A stretch of DNA of 64,000 bases from Endozoicomonas sp965198415 (GTDB lineage Bacteria > Pseudomonadota > Gammaproteobacteria > Pseudomonadales > Endozoicomonadaceae): positions 434,001-498,000 of the forward strand of contig CBDAPN010000029.1 in NCBI GenBank assembly GCA_965198415.1, in the 5' to 3' direction. The notes below the pieces were generated by a model, which was not told the DNA's origin, ran no database searches, and saw only the letters and a list, made by a program, of their open reading frames with translations. Shown piece by piece: positions 1 to 8,524 of this stretch. Numbering within the stretch: position 1 is the first letter of the stretch; the number at the start of each line of letters is the position of its first letter. A program made the position numbers and the translations under genes.

Positions 1-867
1 GGTTTCAAGTTTATCGGAATCAGATGCTGATCTAAAGTCAATCTGTTTCAGCACTGTAAACACAAGTGCTGATTTATGCAACTCCTTAGTTCTTTCAACA
101 TTATCTTTCGCTGCTTCTAAAGCCTCGTGTAATACAGTGAGTCTCTCAGCATGGCTATCTATCCCTCTTAAGTTATCAAGCCTTGCGACCTTTAAACTCT
201 TTTCATCAGCGTCCGACTCAGAAATGACATTACCAGAATCTTTGCACTGGTAAATCAGCCCTTTAACTACAGCTTCATCTTGTGAATTACTTGGTGAAAA
301 ACCAAGTTCCATCATTTTATTAACCAAGGGCATTAAATCTACTGCACGCTGATATTCAGCACGAGAATAAACAACAAACTTTTGAAAGAAACTATCAATC
401 AAAGAGGGATTTTTTTTGATAAAACTGCAAATTGAATCTGAGTTTTTCAGTTTAGTAATAGCATTATCAATCTTATCATGAGCTTCGAATTCGTTTAACG
501 TCTTTATGCACTCCAAAGCAGTTTTCAGATCTGATTCAGACAATTGACTTAAAATTTTTGGGTTACTAAGAATGTGTTCCGGTTTTGTTGGATTTTTTGG
601 CTCTTTAATAAGGTTTTCACCCGGTACTTGAGTTACTTTTCGCTGATTAAGCACCTTATTTATTTTGGTTGAAAACCAAGCATTAGGGAGGTCTTTTACC
701 ATTTTAAGGTTTTCCTTATCTGACAATTCGACCTTAAAACGACCAAAAAAGCCCTGAACAGCAGATTTTAATGCCTTTAGCATCCGAATCGGCTTTATAT
801 CGTTAACATTTTTGTGCCAGCCATAGGATAGACTTTCTAAAAAATTTAAATTAATGCTATCAGACAT
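1..867 (-). CDS. Orphan hypothetical protein, C-terminus beyond window
   Basis: An open minus-strand frame runs from an ATG at 867 to the first base of the window with no stop, so 289 residues are visible and the end is missing. An AGGTGAG Shine-Dalgarno lies just upstream of the ATG. The protein starts MSDSINLNFLESLSYGW, is mostly polar and helical, and has no signal peptide or membrane segment. I recognise no family. The low GC content and lack of core context resemble the other orphan genes of the window (3551-4474, 38687-40514). A secreted effector is possible, but that is only inference. Confidence 0.7.
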   Translation of the reverse strand, partial: MSDSINLNFLESLSYGWHKNVNDIKPIRMLKALKSAVQGFFGRFKVELSDKENLKMVKDLPNAWFSTKINKVLNQRKVTQVPGENLIKEPKNPTKPEHILSNPKILSQLSESDLKTALECIKTLNEFEAHDKIDNAITKLKNSDSICSFIKKNPSLIDSFFQKFVVYSRAEYQRAVDLMPLVNKMMELGFSPSNSQDEAVVKGLIYQCKDSGNVISESDADEKSLKVARLDNLRGIDSHAERLTVLHEALEAAKDNVERTKELHKSALVFTVLKQIDFRSASDSDKLET

Positions 868-1048
868 AGCTCACCTCTTTCAAAAAACAGATAAAACCCT
901 ATTAGATCCATGCAATTAGGGCAGCATATTTCTACAATTTTGACCAACCAAAAGATTGGAAGTTCCCAGTAGGTTTGTAAATAATTTCTGCAGGTATTTA
1001 TAGACCGCTGGATTCAAGCAATAAGTGCAACTGTCTTCCCAGTGTAGA

Positions 1049-1185
1049 CCTAAAACGAGGTTAGGCTGCCCACTGCATGCTGTTGATCAAAAACGCCATC
1101 ATGTGTTCTGCTGACACTCCCCGCCCCTATCGCAGGGCATAAATACCCGCAAAGGGCATAAATACCCAAAGGGCATAAAGGAAAG
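1049..1185. repeat. Short direct repeats and hairpin beside a TnpB remnant
   Basis: Three copies of GGGCATAAA(TACCC) start at 1135, 1154 and 1171, spaced 19 and 17 bases apart. A small hairpin (CCTAA at 1049-1053, TTAGG at 1061-1065) lies further along. They sit just 3' of a decayed minus-strand TnpB gene. That is where an IS200/IS605-type element would have its right end and where its guide RNA would overlap, so they may be the relic of that end. Nothing else is recognisable between 868 and 1231. Confidence 0.4.
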
Positions 1186-1231
1186 GTTTTTAAGATCACT
1201 ATCAGAACCTTCTTGCTTCAACACGCCTTCC

Positions 1232-1412
1232 CTAGATAGCGGTTTTTATATTCTTTGCTGCATTTATGTCGCTATCGTGGTGTGTTTTGCATAAAAAGTG
1301 GCAGCCAAAACTTCCTGAAAGTTTGGCATTATTCATTGAGGTGACACTTTTTATTGTGTTGCTGACTGGATTAATTTCCTGACAGACCTGCTGAAGAAAT
1401 TCATACTTTACT
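1232..1412 (-). pseudogene. TnpB (IS200/IS605 family) C-terminal remnant
   Basis: On the minus strand one frame reads KYEFLQQVCQEINPVSNTIK, then, after a degenerate stretch, SFGCHFLCKTHHDSDINAAK followed by NIKTAI and a stop at 1232. This matches the end of transposon-encoded TnpB: the second half of the zinc ribbon (C-x-x-x-C here) followed by the conserved H-x-D-x-N-A-A-K-N-I block with a catalytic aspartate. The first zinc-ribbon cysteine pair is lost and the N-terminal 300 or so residues are absent. It is a dead fragment. A second, different TnpB fragment lies at 29231-29386. Confidence 0.75.
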
Positions 1413-1490
1413 GAGATTATTTTCTAAGTCAAAACCCCACACACTTTCCCTTGAGCCTCATGGGTAAGCCATGTATTCACAGGAGACACC

Positions 1491-2429
1491 ATGATTAACG
1501 GCGCAATGCTCGATGTTGCCAACCTCGGTCTGAACCTTGGACCGTTGCAGGCTCTTCCGGTTGACTGGCAACTCTATGACTTCACACTACCAGAGCAAAT
1601 CCTACAGCACTGCCACCAGGCGCGGGTGATTATTACCAGCAAGGTTTTGCTTGATGCACAGTTACTGGCACAGCTGCCCGACCTCAAACTGATCTGCATA
1701 GCCGCCACCGGCACTGACAATATTGACCTTGATGCCGCTACAGCACACGGCATCGAGGTTAAAAATGTGGTTGGCTATGCCGGCAGCAGTGTGGCACAGC
1801 TGGTCTTTAGTTTACTTTTGGAACTGACTACCCATGCTAGTCGCTATAACCAGCGAGTACGCAACGGTGAGTGGAGTAAAACCCGCTCATTCTGCCTTGA
1901 CGGTGAATCGATGATGGAGTTGACCGGCAAAACGATGGGGTTAATCGGCTATGGCACTCTGGCCAAATCGGTAGAGCACCTAGCGAAAGCCTTTGGCATG
2001 CGGGTATTAATTGCTGAGCACAAACAAGCTAAAACTCTGCGCTGTGGGCGTCTGTCATTTACCGATGTGATTGCTCAGTCCGATGTTATTAGTATCCACT
2101 GTCCACTTACGCGGGCCACACAGAATCTGTTTACCAAAGCGGAATTTCAACAGATGAAACCCTCCTCGCTCCTGATCAACACTGCCCGCGGCGGCATCGT
2201 CAATGAAGAGGACTTAGTCACAGCGCTCAACAACGGCGATATTGCTGGCGCCGCTTTGGATGTGATTGCCATTGAGCCACCCCCGCCGGACTATCCGCTG
2301 ATTATCAATCAACCCAAAAACCTGATCATCACCCCACACATCGCTTGGGCAACACCACAAGCAAAAAGTCGTCTGTTGCAGCAACTAGTCAACAACATCA
2401 GGGACAGCCTTGAGCAAAACAGTCTTTAG
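1491..2429 (+). CDS. D-2-hydroxyacid dehydrogenase (glycerate/hydroxypyruvate reductase-like)
   Basis: NAD(P)-dependent oxidoreductase of the D-isomer 2-hydroxyacid dehydrogenase family, 312 residues, the usual length. The nucleotide-binding loop at residues 150-160 reads GLIGYGTLAKS, a GxGxxA variant of the classic GxGxxG. The catalytic triad is visible as Arg233 (NTARGG), Glu262 (AIEPPP) and His283 (TPHIAWA). The closest subfamily appears to be HprA-like hydroxypyruvate/glyoxylate reductases, but the substrate cannot be settled by eye. The ATG follows an AGGAGAC ribosome site. A hairpin at 2437-2474 follows the stop, so the gene is probably monocistronic. Confidence 0.9.
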   Translation: MINGAMLDVANLGLNLGPLQALPVDWQLYDFTLPEQILQHCHQARVIITSKVLLDAQLLAQLPDLKLICIAATGTDNIDLDAATAHGIEVKNVVGYAGSSVAQLVFSLLLELTTHASRYNQRVRNGEWSKTRSFCLDGESMMELTGKTMGLIGYGTLAKSVEHLAKAFGMRVLIAEHKQAKTLRCGRLSFTDVIAQSDVISIHCPLTRATQNLFTKAEFQQMKPSSLLINTARGGIVNEEDLVTALNNGDIAGAALDVIAIEPPPPDYPLIINQPKNLIITPHIAWATPQAKSRLLQQLVNNIRDSLEQNSL

Positions 2430-2436
2430 CAAAAAA

Positions 2437-2474
2437 AAGCCCTTGAACAGAACAGTACTGAGTAGTCGGGCTTT
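2437..2474 (+). terminator. Rho-independent terminator after the dehydrogenase
   Basis: AAGCCC at 2437-2442 pairs with GGGCTT at 2468-2473 across a long loop. An A-run precedes the stem and only a short T-run follows it. The position directly after the stop supports a terminator, although the stem is short. Confidence 0.55.
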
Positions 2475-2565
2475 CACCACCATCTGTTAAGTCTCTTCGC
2501 AAAAGCGAAAAGTTATTATCAAATGCCCTATTTCCTCACCCATGAAAATAGGGTAAAAGTTCTCT

Positions 2566-3417
2566 ATGAGAACTCCGAAACGAATACAACCCCTGGTTGA
2601 TGAAGGTGTGGTAGACGAAGTCCTGCGCCAGCTAATGAGTGGCAAAGAGGCCGATGTGTATGTAGTGCGCTGCGGCCAGGAAATCCGCTGCGTTAAAGTA
2701 TACAAAGAAGCCACCCGGCGCAGCTTCAAAAAGCTGACGCAATACCGTGAAGGCCGCAAAGAGCGCAATAGTCGGCGACAACGGGCCATCGACAAAGGCT
2801 CCAAATTCGGCCGCAAACAGGAGGAAGCGCTGTGGCAAACTGCCGAAGTGGACGCCCTTTTTCGCCTCGCCCAAGCCGGTGTGCGGGTTCCTCAACCCTA
2901 CCTGTGTCTGGATGGTGTTCTATTAATGGAGTTAATTACAGATGACGAAGGTCAGGTAGCCCCTCGCCTTGGGGAAGTGACCATGTCGGCCGGGCAAGCG
3001 CTTGAAGACCACGCCCTAATGATGCATTACATCCGGTTAATGCTCTGCACAGGTATCGTGCACGGTGACCTGTCAGAATTCAACGTTTTGGTTGACGACT
3101 ACGGCCCCGTTATTATCGACCTGCCCCAAGCCATAAACGCTGCCGCCAACAACCAGGCTCAAGCCATGCTTACCCGGGATATCGACAATATCACTCAATA
3201 TTACGCCCAATTTGCGCCGCAGCTGCTGCACAGCCAGTACGCAAAAGAGATGTGGGCTCTGTTCGAAAATGGAGAATTAACTCCCAACACTGAGCTGACA
3301 GGTAATTTCAATAAAGAGGAAAAAGCCGCCGACGTAGACGCCATTATGCTCGAAATAAAAGCTGCACTTGCAGAGGAGCAGCAGCGTCAGGAGCGACTAC
3401 AAAGTAAACCAGATTAA
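2566..3417 (+). CDS. RIO1-type serine/threonine protein kinase
   Basis: Cytoplasmic protein kinase of the bacterial RIO family, 283 residues. The RIO P-loop-like segment SGKEADVY is at 25-32, and the ATP-anchoring lysine lies in VKVYK (43-47). The catalytic loop HGDLSEFNVL (166-175) carries Asp168 and Asn173, and the metal-binding Asp185 sits in IIDLPQA. All residues needed for activity are present. The C-terminal 60 residues are charged and probably helical. Eukaryotic and archaeal RIO kinases act in ribosome maturation; the bacterial target is unknown. The gene stands alone between a terminator and an oppositely oriented orphan gene. Confidence 0.9.
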   Translation: MRTPKRIQPLVDEGVVDEVLRQLMSGKEADVYVVRCGQEIRCVKVYKEATRRSFKKLTQYREGRKERNSRRQRAIDKGSKFGRKQEEALWQTAEVDALFRLAQAGVRVPQPYLCLDGVLLMELITDDEGQVAPRLGEVTMSAGQALEDHALMMHYIRLMLCTGIVHGDLSEFNVLVDDYGPVIIDLPQAINAAANNQAQAMLTRDIDNITQYYAQFAPQLLHSQYAKEMWALFENGELTPNTELTGNFNKEEKAADVDAIMLEIKAALAEEQQRQERLQSKPD

Positions 3418-3506
3418 GTCCGCAAGAGTGGGTAACTGATTCACGAGCATCAAAATCAGCAATGCACATGCTCAATGAAAGCCGTATGTTTCGATTACGA
3501 GAAAAG

Positions 3507-3544
3507 GTTGAGAGTCAAATAGCTCTAAGCTACTCGCTCTCAAC
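3507..3544 (-). terminator. Hairpin terminator for the 3551-4474 gene
   Basis: GTTGAGAG at 3507-3514 pairs with CTCTCAAC at 3537-3544, and an inner TAGCT/AGCTA pair strengthens the stem. Read on the minus strand it lies directly after the orphan gene's stop and is followed by CCTTTTC. It may also stop transcripts from the kinase on the plus strand. Confidence 0.6.
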
Positions 3545-3550
3545 AAACAA

Positions 3551-4474
3551 TTAAAGGTTGATTAAATTAGCATCTATATCTAAAACTCTATTAAAGTCAT
3601 CCTTGGTAACTGCCTTTTTTAGTTCCTTAAAAAAATTTGGCAGCTTACTTTTTTCAAACAGTTCGCTCTCAACAGGGCAAGTCATTTCTTTGATGATGAC
3701 AGTTAACTCGGAATAACCTGCTGGTATTGTGTAACCATCAAAACAAACATCTCTCTGTTCTGGCAAACACTTCATTAACTCTTTACTTTCGCTTAACACG
3801 GTTTTAAGAAAGTCTGCACCATGCTCCAAATAAAGACCTTTCCACATCTCCTTAATTAAATTCACAGGATTTACTCTACCTTCCAAAGAAGGTAACCTAT
3901 CAATCTGCAAATTTAAGATCACATTATGCACAAGTACCGTTGCGAGTAGGCTCTTTTTCTTATTTTTAAATGACCATGTATTTTGAGAAATATAAATTTC
4001 ACTTAATTTTTGTTCAGTTAAATTAACATAGTTATCAAATGACATAAAGCAACTTTCGAAGTCTGACATACCAAACGTCTCTCTGATGCAATAAACTAAA
4101 ACATCACATAGACCAAACCCTCTATTATTTTGAGTATCATGAAGAAACCTAAAGTCGCGGCAAATTTCTTTCGGTGTAGTTAACGATTTCTTACCAAGAT
4201 TGGAAATTTCTATCGTTTCGAATGCATTCCTATTGGTAACACTTCGATAACCCGCCTGACTATGAATTACATTTCTCGGTGGGTAACTATTCTGCGTATT
4301 ATGCCGCCGGCTGCTGCATTGAAAAGTTGTATTCCCAAAATTACTAGAAACTAATTTTACTGTTCTTTGACTACCGTCATCCATAATAATACTTTTTTTT
4401 GGCTTTTTGTTTACGGGCTGGTGCGTTTGCACACATGTGCTACTACGATCGTTCATCACGTTATCTATTGGCAT
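3551..4474 (-). CDS. Orphan AT-rich hypothetical protein
   Basis: A 307-residue protein of no family I recognise. The ATG at 4474 is preceded by AGAGGT at good spacing, and a terminator-like hairpin follows the stop, so the gene looks real. The first 100 residues are basic, Ser/Asn-rich and probably disordered. The rest is mixed helical with many cysteines and no signal peptide or membrane segment. Base composition is clearly more AT-rich than the kinase next door, which suggests horizontal origin. A disordered N-terminus before a folded domain is common in type III effectors, but no recognisable domain supports that here. Confidence 0.65.
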   Translation of the reverse strand: MPIDNVMNDRSSTCVQTHQPVNKKPKKSIIMDDGSQRTVKLVSSNFGNTTFQCSSRRHNTQNSYPPRNVIHSQAGYRSVTNRNAFETIEISNLGKKSLTTPKEICRDFRFLHDTQNNRGFGLCDVLVYCIRETFGMSDFESCFMSFDNYVNLTEQKLSEIYISQNTWSFKNKKKSLLATVLVHNVILNLQIDRLPSLEGRVNPVNLIKEMWKGLYLEHGADFLKTVLSESKELMKCLPEQRDVCFDGYTIPAGYSELTVIIKEMTCPVESELFEKSKLPNFFKELKKAVTKDDFNRVLDIDANLINL

Positions 4475-5531
4475 AATTCTACCTCTGTTTATTTTGGTGA
4501 AATTTAGGCGAAAAGTTACGAAACGTCTTATACATTTAAGAAATATCGATAGGGATTTTCATTTAACCTTAAGATCTAGCAACATTCAAATAATCAAAGG
4601 TCATAGCTTTTCTGGCTTTCATTTCATTTTATTTACTGTTGCTGCTTATCAACATAACTTTTTCTCAGCTCACCTAGCCTAATGCCGCTGGTAGCGAAAT
4701 CCCCTTACATTCGTACGAACTTTTGGCTGTTTTTTTACCTCCAAATTTCTAGTATTCATAACGTTTGGCCTATACCCCTTACCATGGTCTTGGGCAGGAG
4801 CCAGACTTAAAAGGCACTACCCTGTATAAAGCTATTTGGTTTTAGGTACCTGTCTGGACTGGCTTATGAAAGCAATAAAAAAGTAATAACTGCTATAAAC
4901 AATATGAGTCAGATCTTCATAAACAGCGTTCTCCTCTGTCATCAATTGAAATTGCATAGACGCATGGGGTCGGTAAGGAACAGCCTGCATCCGTCATTTT
5001 ATCTTTTTAAAAATACTTTAAGCCTTGTAGCGCAAGGCGTGAAGAATGAAAGAGAAACGATTCAGCATCGAACATCTGCTTGTTTGATAGGCCAACGCCC
5101 ACCTCTCAACTGGCTTTCATAGCAAAGCCATTAAGGGTAGTAGCTACTTAACACAAAATAAGTATTTCTCGCTCGCCTACCATGCCAATGTTCGCCGCAC
5201 CTGAATTGAAAAACCTAAAGAGGTCACGGTTAAAAAATAATCTTGCAGGAGACTTTCCAAGAGTAGCGCCCACCGTTCGGCAGCAGAAAACTGAGTCTAA
5301 AATTCGAAATATTTCAGGCTAATTCACTGCCACCTCAGTAGGGCAGCCTTATAATCATGGCTTTCAGTGGCGGTTGAGACAGCTCTTATGGTAAAGGTAC
5401 AGGCTGAAAATATAAGATAATCGTCGTACAAAATCTTAAAATATGTCAGAACTGGAGCTATCAATCAACCGGCCAGCCTGTGCATAGGATGCAAAATGGT
5501 CAACTACTTAAAACGTAAGATGAAACCTGAA
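4475..5531. other. About 1 kb with no recognisable gene
   Basis: AT-rich stretch between the orphan gene and the small membrane protein gene. The open frames here are short (72 and 91 codons), lack good ribosome sites and encode nothing protein-like. No tRNA, transposase trace or clear riboswitch fold was seen. It probably holds the promoter of the 3551-4474 gene and decayed sequence. Confidence 0.5.
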
Positions 5532-5771
5532 TTAAGCGACGCACAGTTTCTTTTTGCGACTCATTTTAAGCAAACTGAAGATATTAATACCAACACAGAA
5601 ACCATTCATTAGTGCCACAGGCCAGGCACTGATAATGATGCCATAAACCACAAACAGGATGCAGCCTGTTAAGTTAATCCAACGTAATTTGACGATATTA
5701 GTCATCATTAAAGATACAGCAACAAACACAGACGCGCTGTAGCCAATAATTTCCACTAGGTTAGCTTCCAT
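5532..5771 (-). CDS. Small multi-pass inner membrane protein (YgjV-like)
   Basis: A 79-residue protein built of about three hydrophobic helices (IIGYSASVFVAVSLMM, LTGCILFVVYGIII, WPVALMNGFCVGINIFSLL) and a basic tail. The segment order and the KLRWINLTG linker resemble half of the YgjV/PQ-loop-like small membrane proteins of gammaproteobacteria. No biochemical role is established for them. I start it at the ATG at 5771, preceded by TTGAGG. A TTG 15 bases upstream overlaps that ribosome site and is less likely. Confidence 0.7.
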   Translation of the reverse strand: MEANLVEIIGYSASVFVAVSLMMTNIVKLRWINLTGCILFVVYGIIISAWPVALMNGFCVGINIFSLLKMSRKKKLCVA

Positions 5772-5986
5772 GGAGAAGTGCCTCAAAGTAGCGATGCTCT
5801 CAGATACCCCACGCTAGCGACAGCTCTGAGAGAGTGAATAAGTAAGAATTTACAGCAGCCAATTGTAATACGGTGCTGAGCAGCAATGGACTAGAAAAAA
5901 TACTTATTTACTTCGCACTTTTTAACGACACATCAACGGTGTATCAAAGCATTATTAAAGTAGACGCCATGAGATATCATCAATAC

Positions 5987-6010
5987 AAGAGGCTGTTGGA
6001 GCAGCCTCTT
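5987..6010 (-). terminator. Hairpin after the DUF2069 gene
   Basis: AAGAGGCTG (5987-5995) pairs perfectly with CAGCCTCTT (6002-6010). It lies about 40 bases beyond the stop of the minus-strand arsC-DUF2069 pair. No strong T-run follows on that strand, so termination efficiency is uncertain. Confidence 0.5.
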
Positions 6011-6047
6011 AGTCACGCTGTATAGCCCTGGGGGCGTGTCTTTGCAA

Positions 6048-6410
6048 TTAACTGTTCATCAGTCGGTTCGCCTGCGCTTGCCAGCGAATAAAGACGATGG
6101 ACGAGATGAACAGCGACACAGTGAATCCGCTTATTAACCAACCCTGAATTTGTTCTGGTCGAAACCAGAGTTCGAGGACACCACTAATAAAATAGAAACA
6201 GAGGATAAAACAGAGCCAGGAGGCCGCTCGCAGCCCCTTTTTCAGCAAACCCGGCAATGGGAGTAGCAACGGTAGAATTTGTAGCAGTGAAATCCCCACC
6301 ATGGAACCGGGCGGCGGGTTCAGCCACCAGATTTTCGCCAAGAGTGAAAGGATGAGTCCTGCGTAGAGGGCAAGGGTCAGTTGGTAGACCCGGTCAGCTT
6401 TTTGTTGCAT
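6048..6410 (-). CDS. DUF2069 inner membrane protein
   Basis: A 120-residue protein with four predicted membrane helices (residues about 10-27, 37-55, 61-80 and 90-108) and short loops, matching DUF2069. The motif WWLNPPP between helices 1 and 2 is typical of the family. Function is unknown. Its ATG overlaps the stop of the upstream arsC-like gene as TAATG, so the two are translationally coupled. The arsC-DUF2069 pairing also occurs in pseudomonads, as I recall. Confidence 0.85.
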   Translation of the reverse strand: MQQKADRVYQLTLALYAGLILSLLAKIWWLNPPPGSMVGISLLQILPLLLPLPGLLKKGLRAASWLCFILCFYFISGVLELWFRPEQIQGWLISGFTVSLFISSIVFIRWQAQANRLMNS

Positions 6411-6757
6411 TAGAGAATCTCAAGTACGGACTCTGGTGGACGTCCAATTTTGGCTTGTTCGCCATGAATTACAATGGGGCGCTCAATCAATTTAGGGTGT
6501 TGGCACATGGCTGCGATTAGTTGCTCTTCGCTTAATGTGGGGTCTTTCAGGTTGTTATCTTTGTAGGCTTGCTCACCTTTTCTTAGCAGCTGGCGGGGGC
6601 TGATACCGAGCTTACCGATAATACTGGTCAGTTGACTGGCATCCGGCGGCGTTTCTAAATATAAGACGATGACCGGTTTGATGCCGTTGTCTTGCAAAAG
6701 CTCCAGAGTCTGGCGAGACTTTGAACAACGGGGGTTGTGGTACATTATTACACTCAT
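6410..6757 (-). CDS. arsC: ArsC-like glutaredoxin-dependent reductase
   Basis: Thioredoxin-fold protein of the ArsC family, 115 residues. It begins MSVIMYHNPRCSKSR with the active-site Cys11 in the N-P-R-C-S-K-S-R loop. The family uses glutathione and glutaredoxin to reduce arsenate, and close relatives (YfgD type) may act on other oxyanions. No arsB, acr3 or arsR gene is nearby, so this is probably the housekeeping type and not part of an ars resistance operon. It heads a two-gene operon with the DUF2069 gene. Confidence 0.9.
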   Translation of the reverse strand: MSVIMYHNPRCSKSRQTLELLQDNGIKPVIVLYLETPPDASQLTSIIGKLGISPRQLLRKGEQAYKDNNLKDPTLSEEQLIAAMCQHPKLIERPIVIHGEQAKIGRPPESVLEIL

Positions 6758-6899
6758 GTTTCTGCCTTATTGAGTTTATTTATTCAGTGACACTTATATC
6801 GTCAGAGACTATCAATCCCGATTGATGCTCTGCAAATCATTTATTGGCCATCTGTGGCACTATAATAACAGGCTAAATCGACTTTTCAGTGGGGTGGAC

Positions 6900-7475
6900 A
6901 TGTCCGTATTCAAAAAAACAGTTGGAATTACGGTTGTTTTTCTTGCGTTTATGCTCTCTGGCTGTGCTGCATTTCATGTTGATTGGGATTATGACCCTCA
7001 GTACCCAATGACCACAATGCAGACCTATCGCTGGGTCAAGCCCACAGCAGCGGCACAAAAAACAGGCTACCACTTTTCTTCCCTGATGGATCAGCGTGTT
7101 CATCATGCTGTAGACGCCGTATTGGCTGAAAAAGGCTTTCAGCTGGTCAGTAAAGAAGGGGGTAAAGCAAAAGTAGATTTTCTGGTTAATTACATTTACC
7201 AACAGAAAACTCGCCGGGAAGAGCGACAAGTGACGACAACTTTTGGCTATGGTTTCAGCCCTTGGGGTGTTGGTGTGAGTACCGAAAACCGCCTTCGTGA
7301 GTACGACGAAGGCGCTTTAATTATTGATATTATTGATCCTGAAACCCGTAACGTAGTCTGGCGTGGTCGGGCAAAATCCCGAGTAAAAGAGGGGCTTTCA
7401 CCAGAGCAGCGTACTGCAAGAATCAATCACGGCGTGAGCAAAATTCTTGCCGGTTTTCCGCCACCAAAGAAGTGA
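6900..7475 (+). CDS. DUF4136 outer-envelope lipoprotein
   Basis: Lipoprotein of 191 residues when started at the ATG at 6900. The frame is open further upstream, but this start gives a clean type II signal peptide (KKTVGITVVFLAFMLSGC) with the lipobox LSGC at about residues 17-20. The mature part fits DUF4136: an early F-x-V-D-W-D-Y motif followed by conserved Arg-rich strands ending near VVWRGRAKSRV. Members are periplasmic or outer-membrane lipoproteins of unknown role. It is convergent with the methyltransferase gene, with only 4 bases between stops. Confidence 0.85.
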   Translation: MSVFKKTVGITVVFLAFMLSGCAAFHVDWDYDPQYPMTTMQTYRWVKPTAAAQKTGYHFSSLMDQRVHHAVDAVLAEKGFQLVSKEGGKAKVDFLVNYIYQQKTRREERQVTTTFGYGFSPWGVGVSTENRLREYDEGALIIDIIDPETRNVVWRGRAKSRVKEGLSPEQRTARINHGVSKILAGFPPPKK

Positions 7476-7479
7476 CCGG

Positions 7480-8376
7480 CTAAGATCTCTGGCCCACGGA
7501 GAAACAGCGGGCATGTTCAAACCAGTGAATGTCTGGATTGAGCCAGGCATTCTGCAATCTGGGGAACAGAGTGTCATGGTTCGCAATTTCTCTAAGGTAT
7601 GGCTCCAGCTGACGACAGGTTAACTGCATGAAAAACCCATTTGCCGTTTCTCCTCCTTGCACTCGCTGACTGAGAATATTGGTATTCACATTGGCAAGCC
7701 CGGCAGCGGACATCATATCAGCGACTTTGTAGCCCTGTTCAAAGCTCATGTAGCCTGAGAACCTTTCATACATTGCCTCAACGTAATCCACTAACTGGCT
7801 GTCTATTTTGGCGAGCTCCCAAAAGCGACCCCTGTTATCAACTGCAACGACATCTTCAATGTAAAGGTAGCCGCCGGGTTTTAAAGCACGGACCAGCCTT
7901 TTGACCAGCGCCGGATTATCATTTCGGGTCAAATGCATAAACACCGCTCGCATGTAGATAAAATCGAACTGCTCAACACCCGCATCATAGGTGGTTATAT
8001 CCCCTTGAATAGTACTGATCTGTGGTGAGGTAGCAGCCACTTCTGGAAGAAAGGTATCGTCAATATCCAAAGCAATGATTTTTCCATCTGCGCCGGTATT
8101 TTCTGCCAAAAATCGAGTCATCGAGCCAATGCCCGGCCCCACTTCGAGACAAGTGCCACCGGGCTTGAGCAGTGGCTTGATTCGCCTTTGTGACTCTTCA
8201 TCAAAGATTTCGGACAAAAATTGCAACCGTTGCTTTCCTTCTTTCCAACTATTGGGGATGACGTATTGACCCTCTTCAATTAAATCTGTTTCCGGTTTAT
8301 TGGCGACAGCCATAGCTAATACAGAGCAAGTGCCAATAAATGGAAGGCAGTGGACAAATGTTTCCATCAGACTCAT
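7480..8376 (-). CDS. Class I SAM-dependent methyltransferase
   Basis: A 298-residue methyltransferase. Motif I is LEVGPGIGS (about residues 77-85), the acidic ribose-binding residues are in ALDIDD (about 102-106), and a post-I DFIYMRAVFMHL stretch resembles the Methyltransf_11/25 folds. The substrate is unknown; relatives act on small molecules or lipids. The first 25 residues (FVHCLPFIGTCSVLAMAVA) are hydrophobic, which is unusual for this fold. They could be a membrane anchor or signal peptide, or the true start could be later. Confidence 0.8.
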   Translation of the reverse strand: MSLMETFVHCLPFIGTCSVLAMAVANKPETDLIEEGQYVIPNSWKEGKQRLQFLSEIFDEESQRRIKPLLKPGGTCLEVGPGIGSMTRFLAENTGADGKIIALDIDDTFLPEVAATSPQISTIQGDITTYDAGVEQFDFIYMRAVFMHLTRNDNPALVKRLVRALKPGGYLYIEDVVAVDNRGRFWELAKIDSQLVDYVEAMYERFSGYMSFEQGYKVADMMSAAGLANVNTNILSQRVQGGETANGFFMQLTCRQLEPYLREIANHDTLFPRLQNAWLNPDIHWFEHARCFSVGQRS

Positions 8377-8524
8377 GGTAATAACTCTCTTAACTCGCTT
8401 TGGTGAAATTGCTATTTCTTATAGTAGACGACAGAAGGCTTTTTAGCTGACCTTGAAGCCTGCTTTAGCGCTTCAATTTCGGGTCAGTTACACTTATTTT
8501 TTCTTTTTGACAGGTAGGTCAATT

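Noticed and set aside
1130..1185. Possible small CRISPR or iteron array
   Set aside because: Only three short copies with uneven spacing, next to a TnpB relic that explains them better.
4904..5122. 72-codon plus-strand frame in the 1-kb gap
   Set aside because: No ribosome site, no protein-like pattern, no partner genes.
6410..6757. Arsenic resistance operon
   Set aside because: The ArsC-like gene stands with a DUF2069 gene only; no regulator or arsenite pump, so treated as a housekeeping reductase.
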